From Anaeromyxobacter diazotrophicus (GTDB taxonomy: Bacteria > Myxococcota > Myxococcia > Myxococcales > Anaeromyxobacteraceae): a stretch of DNA of 64,000 nt. The stretch's first letter is position 1. The number at the start of each line of letters is the position of its first letter. Under the pieces are notes generated by a model. It searched no databases. It had not been told where the DNA came from and saw only the letters and a program-made list of their open reading frames with translations. The translations under genes and the position numbers were made by a program. The DNA lies in the NCBI RefSeq assembly GCF_013340205.1, contig NZ_BJTG01000004.1, positions 372,001 to 436,000 on the forward strand. Direction: 5' to 3'. Of the stretch, positions 31,382 through 40,456 are shown piece by piece.

Positions 31382-32917
31382 GTGAAGATCGCGATCTACG
31401 ACGCCACCCTCACGGAGGGGACGCGGCAGGCCGGGGTGCAGCTGTCGGTCCGCGACAAGCTCCGGGTGGCCCTGCGGCTCGCCGAGCTGGGGGTCGCCTT
31501 CGTCGAGGGCGGCTGGCCGGGCGCGCGCGGAGACGCCGAGATCTTCCGGGAGGCGCGGCAGCTCGAGCTGGGCGGCGCGCGGCTGTGCGCCTGCGCCACC
31601 CTCCAGCCCGGCGGCCGGGGGGGTAGCGAGCTGCGGGCGGCGCTGCGCTCCGGCGCCCCCGCGATCACGCTGCGCGTCCCGCTGGCCTCCGGCCGCCGCG
31701 CCGCGGCGGGCTGGCGCGGCGCCCTCGCGGCGGCGGTGAAGGCGGTGCGGCGCGACGGGCGCGCCGCGATCGTGGACCTCGACGGGTTCTTCGACGCCCA
31801 GCGCCAGGGCGGCGCGGCGGCGCTCGGCGCGGTGGAGGCGGCCGCGCGGGCCGGGGCGGAGGTGATCCTCCTCGGCGACGTCCGGGGCGGCGCGCTCCCG
31901 TCCGAGATCGAGGCGGGGGTGGCGGCGGCGCGCCGCGCGGCGGGCGCGGCGGCGATCGGGATCCGGGCCCGCGACGACGCCGGCCTGGCGGTCGCGAACA
32001 GCCTGGTGGCGGTGGGGAAGGGCGCGTCGGTCGTCGCCGCCACCGTGAACGGGTACGGCGAGCGGTGCGGCGCGGCCGACCTGGTGGCCGTCGCCGCGGC
32101 GCTGGAGCTCAAGCTCGGGCACCAGGCGCTCGCGGCCGGACAGCTCCGGCGGCTCACCTCGCTGGCGCACTTCGTGGCGGAGCTGGTCGATCGCGAGCCG
32201 TCGCGCGACCAGCCCTACGTCGGCCAGGACGCCTTCGCCGGCGGCGCGGACGAGCTCGCGCCGCACGTCGACCCCGAGGCGGTGGGCAACCGTGCCGGGC
32301 CGGCCATGGCCGACGAGCGGGGACACCCGGGGGCGCTGCGGGTGGCGCGCGCGCTCGGGCTGCCCGCGCGCGGCGAGCGCGACGCGCGCCAGGTGCTGGA
32401 GCGCCTCGCCGCCTGGGAGCGGCGCGGCTTCCGGTACGAGGGCGCCGAGGCGAGCTTCGACCTCGTGCTGCGGGCCCTGGCCGGCCGGCGCCGCGAGTAC
32501 TTCCGGGTGCTGGCGTACCGCGTGCTCGACGTGCACCGGGAGAAGCGCGGGTTCACCGAGGCGACCGTGGAGCTCGCGGTGAGCGGCGAGCACGTCCACG
32601 CGGCGGCGCTCGGCGTCGGCCCCGTGAACGCCCTCGACCAGGCGCTCCGCAAGGCGCTCGAGCTGCACTACCCCGAGCTCTCCAGCATGAAGCTCGTGCA
32701 GTCGCGCTCGAAGAGCCTCGCCACCGACGTGGGGACGGCCGGGGACGTGCGGGTGCTGGTGGACAGCGCCGACGCTCGCGACCACTGGGGCACGGCCGGG
32801 GTCTCGGACAACCTGCTCGACGCCTGCCGGCAGGCGCTGGTGGACGCCATCGAGTACAAGCTCGCCAAGGACGACGTCGCGCCGCATCCCCGGCGCGCGC
32901 GCCCGCGGTCGCGGTGA
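31382..32917 (+). CDS. citramalate/2-isopropylmalate synthase family protein, catalytic residues lost
   Basis: 511 residues from GTG 31382, aligned by eye along its whole length with CimA-type citramalate synthase. Retained: FVEGGWPGA, VNGYGERCGAADL, YEGAEASFDLVLRAL, GPVNALDQALRKALELHYPEL, DHWGTAGVSDNLLDACRQALVDAIEYKL (the last two in the C-terminal LeuA-dimer domain). Changed: DTTLRDG is DATLTEG, the metal-binding HTHND is RARDD, and the FAHKGGVHVSA region is FAGGADELAPHV. So the catalytic Arg, the metal Asp and both metal His are gone. It is probably not a synthase; a regulatory or other role is open. Confidence 0.8.
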   Translation: MKIAIYDATLTEGTRQAGVQLSVRDKLRVALRLAELGVAFVEGGWPGARGDAEIFREARQLELGGARLCACATLQPGGRGGSELRAALRSGAPAITLRVPLASGRRAAAGWRGALAAAVKAVRRDGRAAIVDLDGFFDAQRQGGAAALGAVEAAARAGAEVILLGDVRGGALPSEIEAGVAAARRAAGAAAIGIRARDDAGLAVANSLVAVGKGASVVAATVNGYGERCGAADLVAVAAALELKLGHQALAAGQLRRLTSLAHFVAELVDREPSRDQPYVGQDAFAGGADELAPHVDPEAVGNRAGPAMADERGHPGALRVARALGLPARGERDARQVLERLAAWERRGFRYEGAEASFDLVLRALAGRRREYFRVLAYRVLDVHREKRGFTEATVELAVSGEHVHAAALGVGPVNALDQALRKALELHYPELSSMKLVQSRSKSLATDVGTAGDVRVLVDSADARDHWGTAGVSDNLLDACRQALVDAIEYKLAKDDVAPHPRRARPRSR

Positions 32918-32948
32918 CGGCGGAGCGGACCTTGCATCGCGCGGCGGG

Positions 32949-33350
32949 ATGGCCCGCCGGCTCGCCCTCGCCGCCCTCTGCCTCCTGTCCCTCGCGCCCA
33001 GCGTGTGGCGGCTCTTGCAGGCGCGCCAGGCGCCTCCGCCCGCGTGCGCGCCGGTGGGGCGCGGCGTCGCGCCGCGCCACTGGGTAGGCTGCCCGGCGGA
33101 CGAGGGTCCGCCCCGCGAGCTGACCGGCCGCGAGCGGCTCCTCTCGGGCCTGCCGGTCCCCCTGAACGACGCGACGCCGGAGGACCTGGCGCCGGTGCCG
33201 GGCTTCACGGCGCGCCTCGCCGCCGAGGCCGTGGCGGACCGCGCCCGGCGCGGGCCGTTCACCAGCCTGGACGACCTCACCCGGGTGCGGGGGATAGGCC
33301 CGGGCAGGCTGGCCAAGGCCCGGCCCTTCCTCGCGCTGGGAGGGCGGTAG
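32949..33350 (+). CDS. helix-hairpin-helix (ComEA-like) protein
   Basis: 133 residues. N-terminal hydrophobic segment (LALAALCLLSLAPSVWRLL) acts as signal or anchor. The C-terminal ~60 residues hold a pair of helix-hairpin-helix motifs: LNDATPEDLAPVPGFTARLAAEAVADRARRGPFTSLDDLTRVRGIGPGRLAKARPFL, matching the ComEA DNA-binding domain. A role in DNA uptake or binding outside the cytoplasm is inferred from the family; no other competence gene is near. Confidence 0.8.
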   Translation: MARRLALAALCLLSLAPSVWRLLQARQAPPPACAPVGRGVAPRHWVGCPADEGPPRELTGRERLLSGLPVPLNDATPEDLAPVPGFTARLAAEAVADRARRGPFTSLDDLTRVRGIGPGRLAKARPFLALGGR

Positions 33351-33396
33351 GCGGGGGCCGCCAGCCGAGCTATCCTCCCGGCCCTGGAGAGGATTC

Positions 33397-35034
33397 GTGC
33401 TCATCCGCTGTGAGAAGTGCTCCACCGTCTACGAGCTCGACGACGCGCTGCTGCCGCCGGAGGGCGCTCCGGTCCAGTGCAGCCGGTGTCAGTACGTGTT
33501 CACGGCCCGGCCGGAGCGGCCGCAGCCGGCCGGGGGGGAGGGGAAGGCGCCGGGCGGGGGGGGGAGCCCGGGCACGACGGCGAAGCCGGAGGCGACCGCG
33601 AAGCCGGACGCGACCGCGAAGCCGGACGCGACCGCGAAGCCGGACGCGACCGCGAAGCCGGCTGCGACTGCGAGACCGACCGCGACCGCGACGGCGAGTG
33701 AGACCGCTCAACCGACCTCGACCTCGACCTCGAGCCGGACTGCGACCGCGAGCCCGAGCCAGAGCCCGAGCCCGGAACCTGGGTCGGCCGCAGGCGCGAG
33801 CGAGGCCGGGGAGCTCGGGGGGAAGTCGATCCCGCCGGACGAGAGGGCTGGAGAGCCGGCCTCGGCGCCCCCGCCCGCTCCGCGGTCGGCCGCAGCTCCC
33901 GAGGTCCGGTCCGCCCCCGCGCCGCCCGCCGCGGAGCCCGCGCCGGTCGAGGCGCCGCGCTTCACGGCCGACGGCCGCCCCATCCGCAAGGTCCCGTTCC
34001 CGGAGGAGGACGTCACCGCCAGCGGCCCGCGCCCGGTCATCGCCCGCGCGCCGGGGGGCGTCCTGCCGCGGCGCGGCCCGCGGGCCGGCGGCCTCCCGCT
34101 CGTGCCGATCGCGGGTGTGCTCGTCGCCGTGGCCGTGCTGCTCCTCGCCTGGCGCCTCTACCCACGGCGGCCCGATCCGGACGCAGCGGGCCGGCTCGCG
34201 GAGGGGCTGCAGCTCCTCCTCCGCGACGACCGCGGCAGCCTCACCCGCGCCATCCTGGCGTTCGACGACGCGGCGCGGGCCGACGAGCGCCAGGTGGACG
34301 CGAGGGCGGACCGGGTGCTGGCGCGGGCGCTCCTGCTCGGGCTGGTGCAGGGCGAGGCCGCGCGCCTCGAGGTGCGCCTCGCCGCGCGCCGGGCCGAGCG
34401 CGCCCGCACCGAGGCGCCGGTGGGCCCGCCGGTGCCGGAGCTGGCGGAGCAGATCGACGCGCTCGAGGCGCAGCGCGAGGTCGTCCGGGGGCGGCTGCGG
34501 GAGCTGGAGGGCGTGGCGGCGACGGACCTCGCCTCCCTGCAGCGGGGAGACGCGGCGCGCCCCTCGGTGCAGCGGGCCAGGGCGGTGCTCGAGGCGTACG
34601 CCACCGATCCCGCGCGCGCCGCCGAGGCGGTGCTGCGCGATCGCCCGGCGCGCGGCAAGGACCCCTGGCTCGACCTCGCCGTCGGCGCGGGCGAGACGCG
34701 CGCGGTGAGCCCGGAGCTGCGCGCCGAGGGGGTGGCGCGTCTCGAGAAGCTGGTGAAGGCGCACCCGGAGCTCTTGCGCGCGCGGCTCGCGCTGGCCGAG
34801 GCGCTGGCGCGCGCCGGGAAGGTCGAGGCGGCCGTGGCCTCGCTCGACGCCCTGCTCGCCGCCAACCGCGACCACGAGGACGCCCGGGCGCTGCGCGCCG
34901 AGCTCACCAGCGGGGACGCCCGCGGAGGCGCGGCGGCGCCGGTGCCGGGCGCGCGGGTGCCCGCCGGCTCGCCGCCTCCGGAGGCGGCGGCGCCTCACCC
35001 GCGGAACGAAAGTTCTCAGGCCTCTCCTCCCTGA
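33397..35034 (+). CDS. zinc-ribbon (MJ0042-type) protein with repeat linker and TPR-like C-terminus
   Basis: 545 residues from GTG 33397. About 1-38: zinc ribbon CEKC...CSRC with CEKCSTVYELDDALLP and CQYVF, the MJ0042 pattern common in myxobacterial membrane proteins. About 60-150: low-complexity Thr/Ala/Ser/Pro linker including six 18-bp repeats. About 225-245: one transmembrane segment (LPLVPIAGVLVAVAVLLLAWRLYP). The remainder is helical with TPR-like units (LRARLALAEALARAGKVEAAVASLDALLA). Topology: zinc ribbon in the cytoplasm, helical domain in the periplasm. Function unknown. Confidence 0.8.
   Translation: MLIRCEKCSTVYELDDALLPPEGAPVQCSRCQYVFTARPERPQPAGGEGKAPGGGGSPGTTAKPEATAKPDATAKPDATAKPDATAKPAATARPTATATASETAQPTSTSTSSRTATASPSQSPSPEPGSAAGASEAGELGGKSIPPDERAGEPASAPPPAPRSAAAPEVRSAPAPPAAEPAPVEAPRFTADGRPIRKVPFPEEDVTASGPRPVIARAPGGVLPRRGPRAGGLPLVPIAGVLVAVAVLLLAWRLYPRRPDPDAAGRLAEGLQLLLRDDRGSLTRAILAFDDAARADERQVDARADRVLARALLLGLVQGEAARLEVRLAARRAERARTEAPVGPPVPELAEQIDALEAQREVVRGRLRELEGVAATDLASLQRGDAARPSVQRARAVLEAYATDPARAAEAVLRDRPARGKDPWLDLAVGAGETRAVSPELRAEGVARLEKLVKAHPELLRARLALAEALARAGKVEAAVASLDALLAANRDHEDARALRAELTSGDARGGAAAPVPGARVPAGSPPPEAAAPHPRNESSQASPP
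33580..33687 (+). repeat. 18-bp tandem repeat, six units, inside the zinc-ribbon gene
   Basis: Consecutive 18-base units like GCGAAGCCGGACGCGACC; three are identical and the others differ at one to six positions. They encode AKPEAT, AKPDAT x3, AKPAAT and ARPTAT, an in-frame linker. Unit number could vary between strains. Confidence 0.9.
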
Positions 35035-35110
35035 CGGGGCTCGCGGCGCCCGGAAGGGCGCCCGCGCGCGCCGCGGCGCGGTGGCCCGCCGCTTGCTGTC
35101 CTTCGGGCGC

Positions 35111-36316
35111 ATGGAGCTGCTGGTCCTCGCCTGCCTGGGCCTCGTCGCCTACAGCTACCTCGGGTATCCGCTGGTGCTCGTCGTCTGGACGGGGCTCCGG
35201 GAGGCGGTGAGCGGCGCCCGGTTCCTCGCCGGCGGGCCCGACCGGCGGTCGCGGCGGCGCGACGACCGCTGGCCCTCGATGACCGTGGTGGTGGCGGCGC
35301 ACGACGAGGAGACCTGCATCCGGCAGAAGGTCGAGAACTGCCTCGCGCTCGACTACCCACCGGAGCTCCTCGACGTGGTGGTCGGGTGCGACGGCTGCAG
35401 CGATCGGACCGCGGAGCTGGCGCGGGCGGCCGGCGGCGCCCGCGTCACGGTGGTCGAGGCGCCGCGCGCCGGGAAGGCGGCCGTGCTGTCGCGCCTCGTG
35501 CCGAGGGCGCGGGGCGACGTGGTGCTCCTCACCGACGCCAACACCCTGCTCGAGCGCGGTGCGGCCAAGGCCCTGGCGCGCCACTTCCAGGATCGCTCGG
35601 TGGGCGCGGTGGTCGGCCGGCTGCGCCTCTACAACCGGGTGAAGCGCGACTACCAGGAGAGCCTGTACTGGAAGTACGAGACGGTCCTCAAGTACCACGA
35701 GGGCAAGCTCGGCTGCGTGCTGGGCGCGAACGGCGGGCTGTACGCGGTGCGCCGGCTGCTCTTCCGGCCGCTGCGCGAGACCACCATCATCGACGACTTC
35801 GTGGTGCCGATCCGCATCGCGGCGCGCGGCTGGCGGATCCCCTACGACCCGGAGGCGGTCGCGTACGAGGAGACCACCGAGGAGGTCGCGGCCGACTTCG
35901 CGCGGCGGGCGCGGATCGGGGCCGGGGACTGGCAGGCGCTGGCGCTGGTGCCGGAGGCGCTCGACCCTCGGCTCGGGTTCCTGCCCTTCGCCTTCGTCTC
36001 GCACAAGCTCCTGCGGTGGCTCGCGCCCTTCCTGCTCGCGGCGGCGCTGGCCGGCTCGCTCGCGCTGGCCGTCACCGGAGGCCTCGCGGCCAGGGCGCTG
36101 CTCCTCGCCCAGCTCGCGTTCTACGGGCTGGCGCTGGCGGGCCGGCGTCGCCCGTCCGGCCCGTGGCGCCGGCCTGCCGCCCTGGCCTGGTACTTCGTCT
36201 CCATGAACGCGGCGCTGGCGGTGGGGCTGTGGCGGTTCGTGAGCGGCACCCAGCGCGCCGCCTGGAGCCGCACGCGCCGGGCGGCGCCCGACGTGCCGGG
36301 GGTGCCGACGGCCTGA
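35111..36316 (+). CDS. membrane glycosyltransferase, family 2
   Basis: 401 residues from ATG 35111 (in-frame GTG at 35081 would add ten residues). An N-terminal membrane segment, then GT-A domain: MTVVVAAHDEE, VVGCDGCSDRTAEL, LLTDANTLLERGA (metal DxD equivalent), LGANGGLYAVRR, DDFVVPIRI, EETTEEVAADFARRARIGAGDWQAL (acceptor-side QxxRW-like region). Two to three C-terminal membrane segments follow. Layout resembles processive polysaccharide synthases such as PgaC/IcaA; the sugar is unknown. Confidence 0.86.
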   Translation: MELLVLACLGLVAYSYLGYPLVLVVWTGLREAVSGARFLAGGPDRRSRRRDDRWPSMTVVVAAHDEETCIRQKVENCLALDYPPELLDVVVGCDGCSDRTAELARAAGGARVTVVEAPRAGKAAVLSRLVPRARGDVVLLTDANTLLERGAAKALARHFQDRSVGAVVGRLRLYNRVKRDYQESLYWKYETVLKYHEGKLGCVLGANGGLYAVRRLLFRPLRETTIIDDFVVPIRIAARGWRIPYDPEAVAYEETTEEVAADFARRARIGAGDWQALALVPEALDPRLGFLPFAFVSHKLLRWLAPFLLAAALAGSLALAVTGGLAARALLLAQLAFYGLALAGRRRPSGPWRRPAALAWYFVSMNAALAVGLWRFVSGTQRAAWSRTRRAAPDVPGVPTA

Positions 36317-36349
36317 CCCGCCGGGCCCGAGGCGCGGTACGCTGCGCCC

Positions 36350-37954
36350 ATGACCCCCGATCTCCTCGTCCTCGGGACCATCCACACGCTCGATCCGGCG
36401 CGCCCGCGCGCCGAGGCGCTGCTCGCCAGGCACGGCCGCGTCCTGGAGCTGGGGAGCGCCGCCGCCTGCCGCGCGGCCGCCGCGCCGGGCGCGCGCGTGC
36501 TCGACCTGGCGGGGGGCTCGGCCGTCCCGGGCCTCGCCGACGCCCACGGCCACGTGCTGCTCCACGCCCGCTCCCTGGAGGAGGTGAAGCTCTCCGGCGC
36601 GCGCGACGAGGCCGCCTGCGCGGCCCTCGCGGCGGAGCGGGCGCGCGCGCTCCCGCCGGGGAGCTGGGTGCGCGGCCGCGGCTGGGATCAGAACCGCTGG
36701 CCCGGCGGCGCCTTCCCGGGCCTCGCCGCGCTCGACGCCGCGGTGCCCGACCACCCGGTGCTCCTCGAGCGGGTGGACGGCCACATGGCGTGGGTGAACG
36801 GGCGGGCGCTCGCCCTGGCCGGGATCGGGCCCGGCACGGCCGACCCTCCGGGCGGCCGGATCGCGCGGGACGAGCGAGGCCGCCCCACCGGCCTGCTCGT
36901 GGACGCGGCGCAGGACCTCGTCCACGGGCGCATCCCGCACCCCTCGGCGCGCGAGGTGGAGCGCCTGCTCCGCCTGGGCCTCGCCGACCTGGTCCGGCTG
37001 GGGCTCACCGCCGTCCACGACGCCGGCTGCACCTCCTCGGTGCTGCGCTGCTACGCCGGCCTGGCCGACGGCGACGCGCTGCCGCTCCGGGTGTACGCCA
37101 TGATCGACGGCGGCCAGCCGGAGGGGGCGCTGCGCGCCGAGCTGGCGCGCTGGTCCGCCACGCCGGCCATCGGCCGCCTCGACGTCCGGGCCGTGAAGCT
37201 GTTCGCCGACGGCGCGCTCGGCAGCCGCGGCGCGGCGCTCCTCGACGGCTACGCCGACGACCCCGGGAACCGCGGGCTGTTCCTCACGCCGCCGCAGGCG
37301 CTGCGCGCGCGGCTCGAGCTGGTGGCGGGCGGCGGCTTCCAGCCCGCCGTCCACGCCATCGGGGACGCCGCCTGCCGCGAGGTCATCGCCGCGCTCGTCG
37401 AGCTGGGCCGCGAGCACGACCTGTCCCGGCTCCGGCCGCGGGTGGAGCACCTGCAGCTCGCGCGCGCGGAGGACCTCGACCACATGCGCGAGGCGTGCGC
37501 CGTCGCCTCCATGCAGCCGCTCCACGCGGTGAGCGACGCCCCCTGGGTCGCCGCGCGGCTGGGCGGGAGCTCGCCCGCGCTCGCCGGCGCCTACGCCTGG
37601 CGGCAGGTGCTGGCGCGCGGCATCCCGCTCGCGCTCGGCTCCGACTTCCCGGTGGAGAGCCCGGACCCGCGGCTCGGGCTCCGCGCCGCCGAGCTGCGCC
37701 GGCCGGCCGGGGCCGCGGAGCCCTGGCACCCGGCCGAGCGGCTCACGCGCCTCGAGGCGCTGCACGGGTTCACCTGGGGCCCCGCCTTCGCCTCCTTCGC
37801 GGAGGGGCGGCGCGGCGTGCTGCAGCCGGGCGCCGACGCCGACCTGACCGCCTTCGGCGGCGACGTCCTCGAGGTCCCGGCCGAACGGCTCGGCCAGCTC
37901 CCCGTCGTCGCCACCGTGGTGGGCGGGCGGGTGGAGCACGGCCGCGTGTCCTAG
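36350..37954 (+). CDS. amidohydrolase family 3 (YtcJ-like)
   Basis: 534 residues. N-terminal composite beta sandwich (DLLVLGTIHTLDP, LDLAGGSAVPGLADAHGHVLLH with metal HxH), a central barrel with GVRGRGWDQNRWPGG, VKLFADGALGSRGAALLDGY, VHAIGDAACREVIAAL, RVEHLQLAR and SDFPVESPDP with the metal Asp. These are the marks of the YtcJ group, metal-dependent hydrolases of unsettled substrate. No signal peptide. Confidence 0.87.
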   Translation: MTPDLLVLGTIHTLDPARPRAEALLARHGRVLELGSAAACRAAAAPGARVLDLAGGSAVPGLADAHGHVLLHARSLEEVKLSGARDEAACAALAAERARALPPGSWVRGRGWDQNRWPGGAFPGLAALDAAVPDHPVLLERVDGHMAWVNGRALALAGIGPGTADPPGGRIARDERGRPTGLLVDAAQDLVHGRIPHPSAREVERLLRLGLADLVRLGLTAVHDAGCTSSVLRCYAGLADGDALPLRVYAMIDGGQPEGALRAELARWSATPAIGRLDVRAVKLFADGALGSRGAALLDGYADDPGNRGLFLTPPQALRARLELVAGGGFQPAVHAIGDAACREVIAALVELGREHDLSRLRPRVEHLQLARAEDLDHMREACAVASMQPLHAVSDAPWVAARLGGSSPALAGAYAWRQVLARGIPLALGSDFPVESPDPRLGLRAAELRRPAGAAEPWHPAERLTRLEALHGFTWGPAFASFAEGRRGVLQPGADADLTAFGGDVLEVPAERLGQLPVVATVVGGRVEHGRVS

Positions 37955-38004
37955 GGACGCGCCGGCAGGCGAGGGGCCCGGTCCATCACCAGCATGACAG
38001 GTGG

Positions 38005-38298
38005 ATGGACTTCGCGCTCTTCACGCTCCTCGGCCTCGCCGTCGCGTTCGGGCACCTCTGGCTGCCGGGCGAGCACCGCGTCGGACCCGCGTCGGCCTTC
38101 ACGCTGGGGGTGACCGGCGCCTGGGGCGGCGCGACGGTCGCCGGCGCCTTCGTCCCTGGGATGCTCTCGTCGCTCTCGTCCGGCCTCGCGACCGCGGGCA
38201 GCCTCGCCGGCGCGGTGGGTGCGATCGCGTTCATGGAGGTGGTGACCGACCGCTACCTGCGGCACCACCCGGACGAGGCGACGCGCGCGCCTTGGTGA
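38005..38298 (+). CDS. small membrane protein, possibly YeaQ/GlsB-like
   Basis: 97 residues from ATG 38005 with ACAGGTGG upstream. Three hydrophobic segments, glycine-rich (LGLAVAFGHLWLPG, FTLGVTGAWGGATVAGAFV, LAGAVGAIAFMEVV), resemble the size and layout of YeaQ/YmgE-type transglycosylase-associated proteins, but similarity is weak. Located 50 bases after the amidohydrolase and convergent with the NlpC-like gene, whose stop is three bases away. Confidence 0.6.
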   Translation: MDFALFTLLGLAVAFGHLWLPGEHRVGPASAFTLGVTGAWGGATVAGAFVPGMLSSLSSGLATAGSLAGAVGAIAFMEVVTDRYLRHHPDEATRAPW

Positions 38299-38301
38299 GG
38301 C

Positions 38302-39102
38302 TCAGCGCCGCCGGAGCAGATCCGAGACGCTCACGACCAGGCTGCCGGCGGGGACGGCGCGTGCGCCGACGCGCAGCGCGTCGTTGATGTGCTTGCCGGT
38401 GGCGGGGTCGTCGCTCCGGGACGGGTAGGCGAGGTTGAGCCGCACCGGCAGCACCCCGCGCGCGACCCGGTGGAGGACGACGGCCGTGCCGTCCGCCTCC
38501 GCGCGCTCGACGACGCCGACGTGGACGGGCGGCCCACCCGGGCGATCGGCGAGGAAGACCAGATCGCCGGCGGAGGGGGTGCGGGTGGGGAGGAGGGCGC
38601 CGCGCGCCTGGGCGAGCGCGTGCAGCGCCGCCGCGTCGCGCGCCTCGGCGGGGAGCGGCCGCCCGGCGCGCGCGAAGGCCGCGCGCGCCAGCGCCGCGCA
38701 CCCGGGCCCGTAGTCGACGCCCGCGAGCACCACCTGCCGCTGCCCGACGAGCGACGAGACCGCCTTGACCGCCGCCGCCACGTCCGGCGCGGTCGCGGTC
38801 GCCGTAGCGGTCCCAGTCGAGGTCGAGGTCGAGCTCGCAGTCGAGGTCGCAGTCGAAGTCGACGTCGCAGTCGAGGTCGAGGATCCCATCTGCCTCGCCC
38901 CGCGGACCGTGGAGAGGGGCCGCGCCTCCGCCTTCGCCGGTGCGAAACCGGAGTCCGGGCCGGTGCTCCTTGCGAGAGCACCGGCCCGGTTCTCCTGGGC
39001 GGGCGGGGGCAGGCTGTGACGGCGCGTCCAGGTCGGCGTCCCCGCGCACGCCTGGAGGAGGAGCGCGAGGCCGACGGCGACGCTGGAGCGAGAGGCCGTC
39101 AT
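38302..39102 (-). CDS. NlpC/P60-like lipoprotein
   Basis: 266 residues. Lipoprotein signal with lipobox LLQAC, then an extended Thr/Ser/Ala-rich linker built from hexanucleotide repeats (about residues 73-105), and a C-terminal ~150-residue domain with the order of an NlpC/P60 cysteine peptidase: nucleophile in DYGPGCAALARAAF, GDLVFLADRP, HVGVVERAE with the catalytic His. It would cut peptidoglycan peptides at the outer membrane or cell surface. Convergent with the small membrane gene. Confidence 0.75.
   Translation of the reverse strand: MTASRSSVAVGLALLLQACAGTPTWTRRHSLPPPAQENRAGALARSTGPDSGFAPAKAEARPLSTVRGARQMGSSTSTATSTSTATSTASSTSTSTGTATATATAPDVAAAVKAVSSLVGQRQVVLAGVDYGPGCAALARAAFARAGRPLPAEARDAAALHALAQARGALLPTRTPSAGDLVFLADRPGGPPVHVGVVERAEADGTAVVLHRVARGVLPVRLNLAYPSRSDDPATGKHINDALRVGARAVPAGSLVVSVSDLLRRR
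38790..38880. repeat. hexanucleotide repeat tract in the NlpC-like gene
   Basis: Imperfect six-base units (GTCGAG, GTCGCA and variants; GACCTC/GACTGC/GACCGC on the coding strand), encoding Ser-Thr/Ala-Thr. The same hexamers recur in the zinc-ribbon gene at about 33700-33780. Confidence 0.8.
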
Positions 39103-39200
39103 GCCGCGATGCTACCCAGCCGCGCGCGCGCGTCCATTTTTGTGTCGCGAAACGTGCGGGCGCTTGGTTTCCGCGGCGAGGTGCGGCTACATGGCGAAGC

Positions 39201-40439
39201 TTGGCCTCCCTGCGCCAGACCGCGCGCGCGGCGATCCTCGGCCTCCCTGGCCTGTTCTGGGTGCTCTGGGGAGGCCTCCTCGTCAACCGCGCGGCGTCGT
39301 TCGTGGCGGCGCTGCTCGGGATCTACCTCGTGCGCGAGCGCGGGTTCGGCGCCGCCGAGGCCGGGCAGGTCGTGTCGCTGTGGGGCGCCGGGTTCATCGT
39401 GGCGGGCCCGCTCGGGGGCCTCCTCGCCGATCGCATCGGGCGCCGCCCCGTCATGCTCGCAGGGCTCCTCTGCGGGGCGGCCGCCGTCGGCGCGCTGGTG
39501 GTGGCGCGCTCGCCGGCGCTGCTCGCGCTGCTCGCGTTCCTCTCCTCGGCGGCCGGAGAGCTCTACCGCCCCGCCGCCCACGCGGCCCTCACCGACGTCG
39601 TGCCGGTCGCGGAGCGCGCCCGCGCATGGGGCCTCGTCTACTGGGCCGTGAACTTCGGCATGGCGGTGGGGCTGCTCCTGGCGGCGATCGTGGCCGAGCG
39701 GAGCCTCGGCGCGCTCTTCCTGGCCGACGCCGGCACCACGCTGCTCTTCGCCGGGCTCGTCGCGGCGCGGGTCCCGGAGACCCGGCCGGCGGCGGTCCGG
39801 CACGAGCCGGCGCTGGCCGGGCTCGCGCGCGTCCTGCGCGACCGCGCCTTCGTCGTGTTCCTCGGGCTCTACCTCGCCTCGCTGGTCGTGTTCACCCAGT
39901 GGCAGCTCGGGCTGCCGCTCGACATGGCCGCGCACGGGCTCGGGCCGAGCGCGTTCAGCGTGCTCCTCGGCCTCAACTGCGCCGGGGTGGTGCTGCTCCA
40001 GCCGCTGCTGGGCGCGCGGCTGCGCGGGCACGACCCGAGCCGGCTCCTCGCCGCCTCGGCGCTCCTCTTCGGCGCCGGCTTCGGGGTGAACGCGCTCGGA
40101 GGCGGCCTGCCCGTGTACGCGCTCGGGACCGCCTGCTGGACCGTCGGCGAGGTGGTGGGCTTCCCGGCGGCGGCGGCGCTCGTCGCCGACCTCGCGCCGG
40201 TGGAGCTGCGCGGCCGGTACCAGGGCGCGTTCTCGATGAGCTGGGGCGTGGCCTTCACCCTCTCGCCGGTGCTGGCCGGCCAGGTCGTGAGCCGGCTGGG
40301 CGGGCGGGCGCTGTGGCTCGCCTGCCTCGCCATCGCGGTCGCGGTCGCGCTCGGCTACCTCGCCACCGGCGAGGAGCGGCGGCGGCGGGTGGCCGAGGCG
40401 CGGCGGAGCGCCGATCCGGCTGTCAGCCCGGGCGGTTAG
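39201..40439 (+). CDS. MFS transporter
   Basis: 412 residues with about 12 hydrophobic segments; inner membrane. The loop 2-3 motif GGLLADRIGRRPVMLAG is the classical MFS signature, with RGRYQGAFSMSWG at the equivalent site of the second half. Start: TTG 39201 gives an N-terminus just ahead of the first membrane segment; upstream in-frame sequence is Arg-rich and unlike a transporter. Drug-efflux-like in style, substrate unknown. Confidence 0.85.
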   Translation: MASLRQTARAAILGLPGLFWVLWGGLLVNRAASFVAALLGIYLVRERGFGAAEAGQVVSLWGAGFIVAGPLGGLLADRIGRRPVMLAGLLCGAAAVGALVVARSPALLALLAFLSSAAGELYRPAAHAALTDVVPVAERARAWGLVYWAVNFGMAVGLLLAAIVAERSLGALFLADAGTTLLFAGLVAARVPETRPAAVRHEPALAGLARVLRDRAFVVFLGLYLASLVVFTQWQLGLPLDMAAHGLGPSAFSVLLGLNCAGVVLLQPLLGARLRGHDPSRLLAASALLFGAGFGVNALGGGLPVYALGTACWTVGEVVGFPAAAALVADLAPVELRGRYQGAFSMSWGVAFTLSPVLAGQVVSRLGGRALWLACLAIAVAVALGYLATGEERRRRVAEARRSADPAVSPGG

Positions 40440-40456
40440 GGTGGTGCTCGCCCGCC

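Noticed and set aside
33580-33687. CRISPR-like direct repeats
   Set aside because: Units abut with no spacers and stay in frame in a protein linker; no cas genes nearby.
38940-39200. Longer N-terminus for the MFS transporter
   Set aside because: The upstream in-frame part is Arg/Gly-rich, overlaps the NlpC-like gene and its start, and carries no membrane segment.
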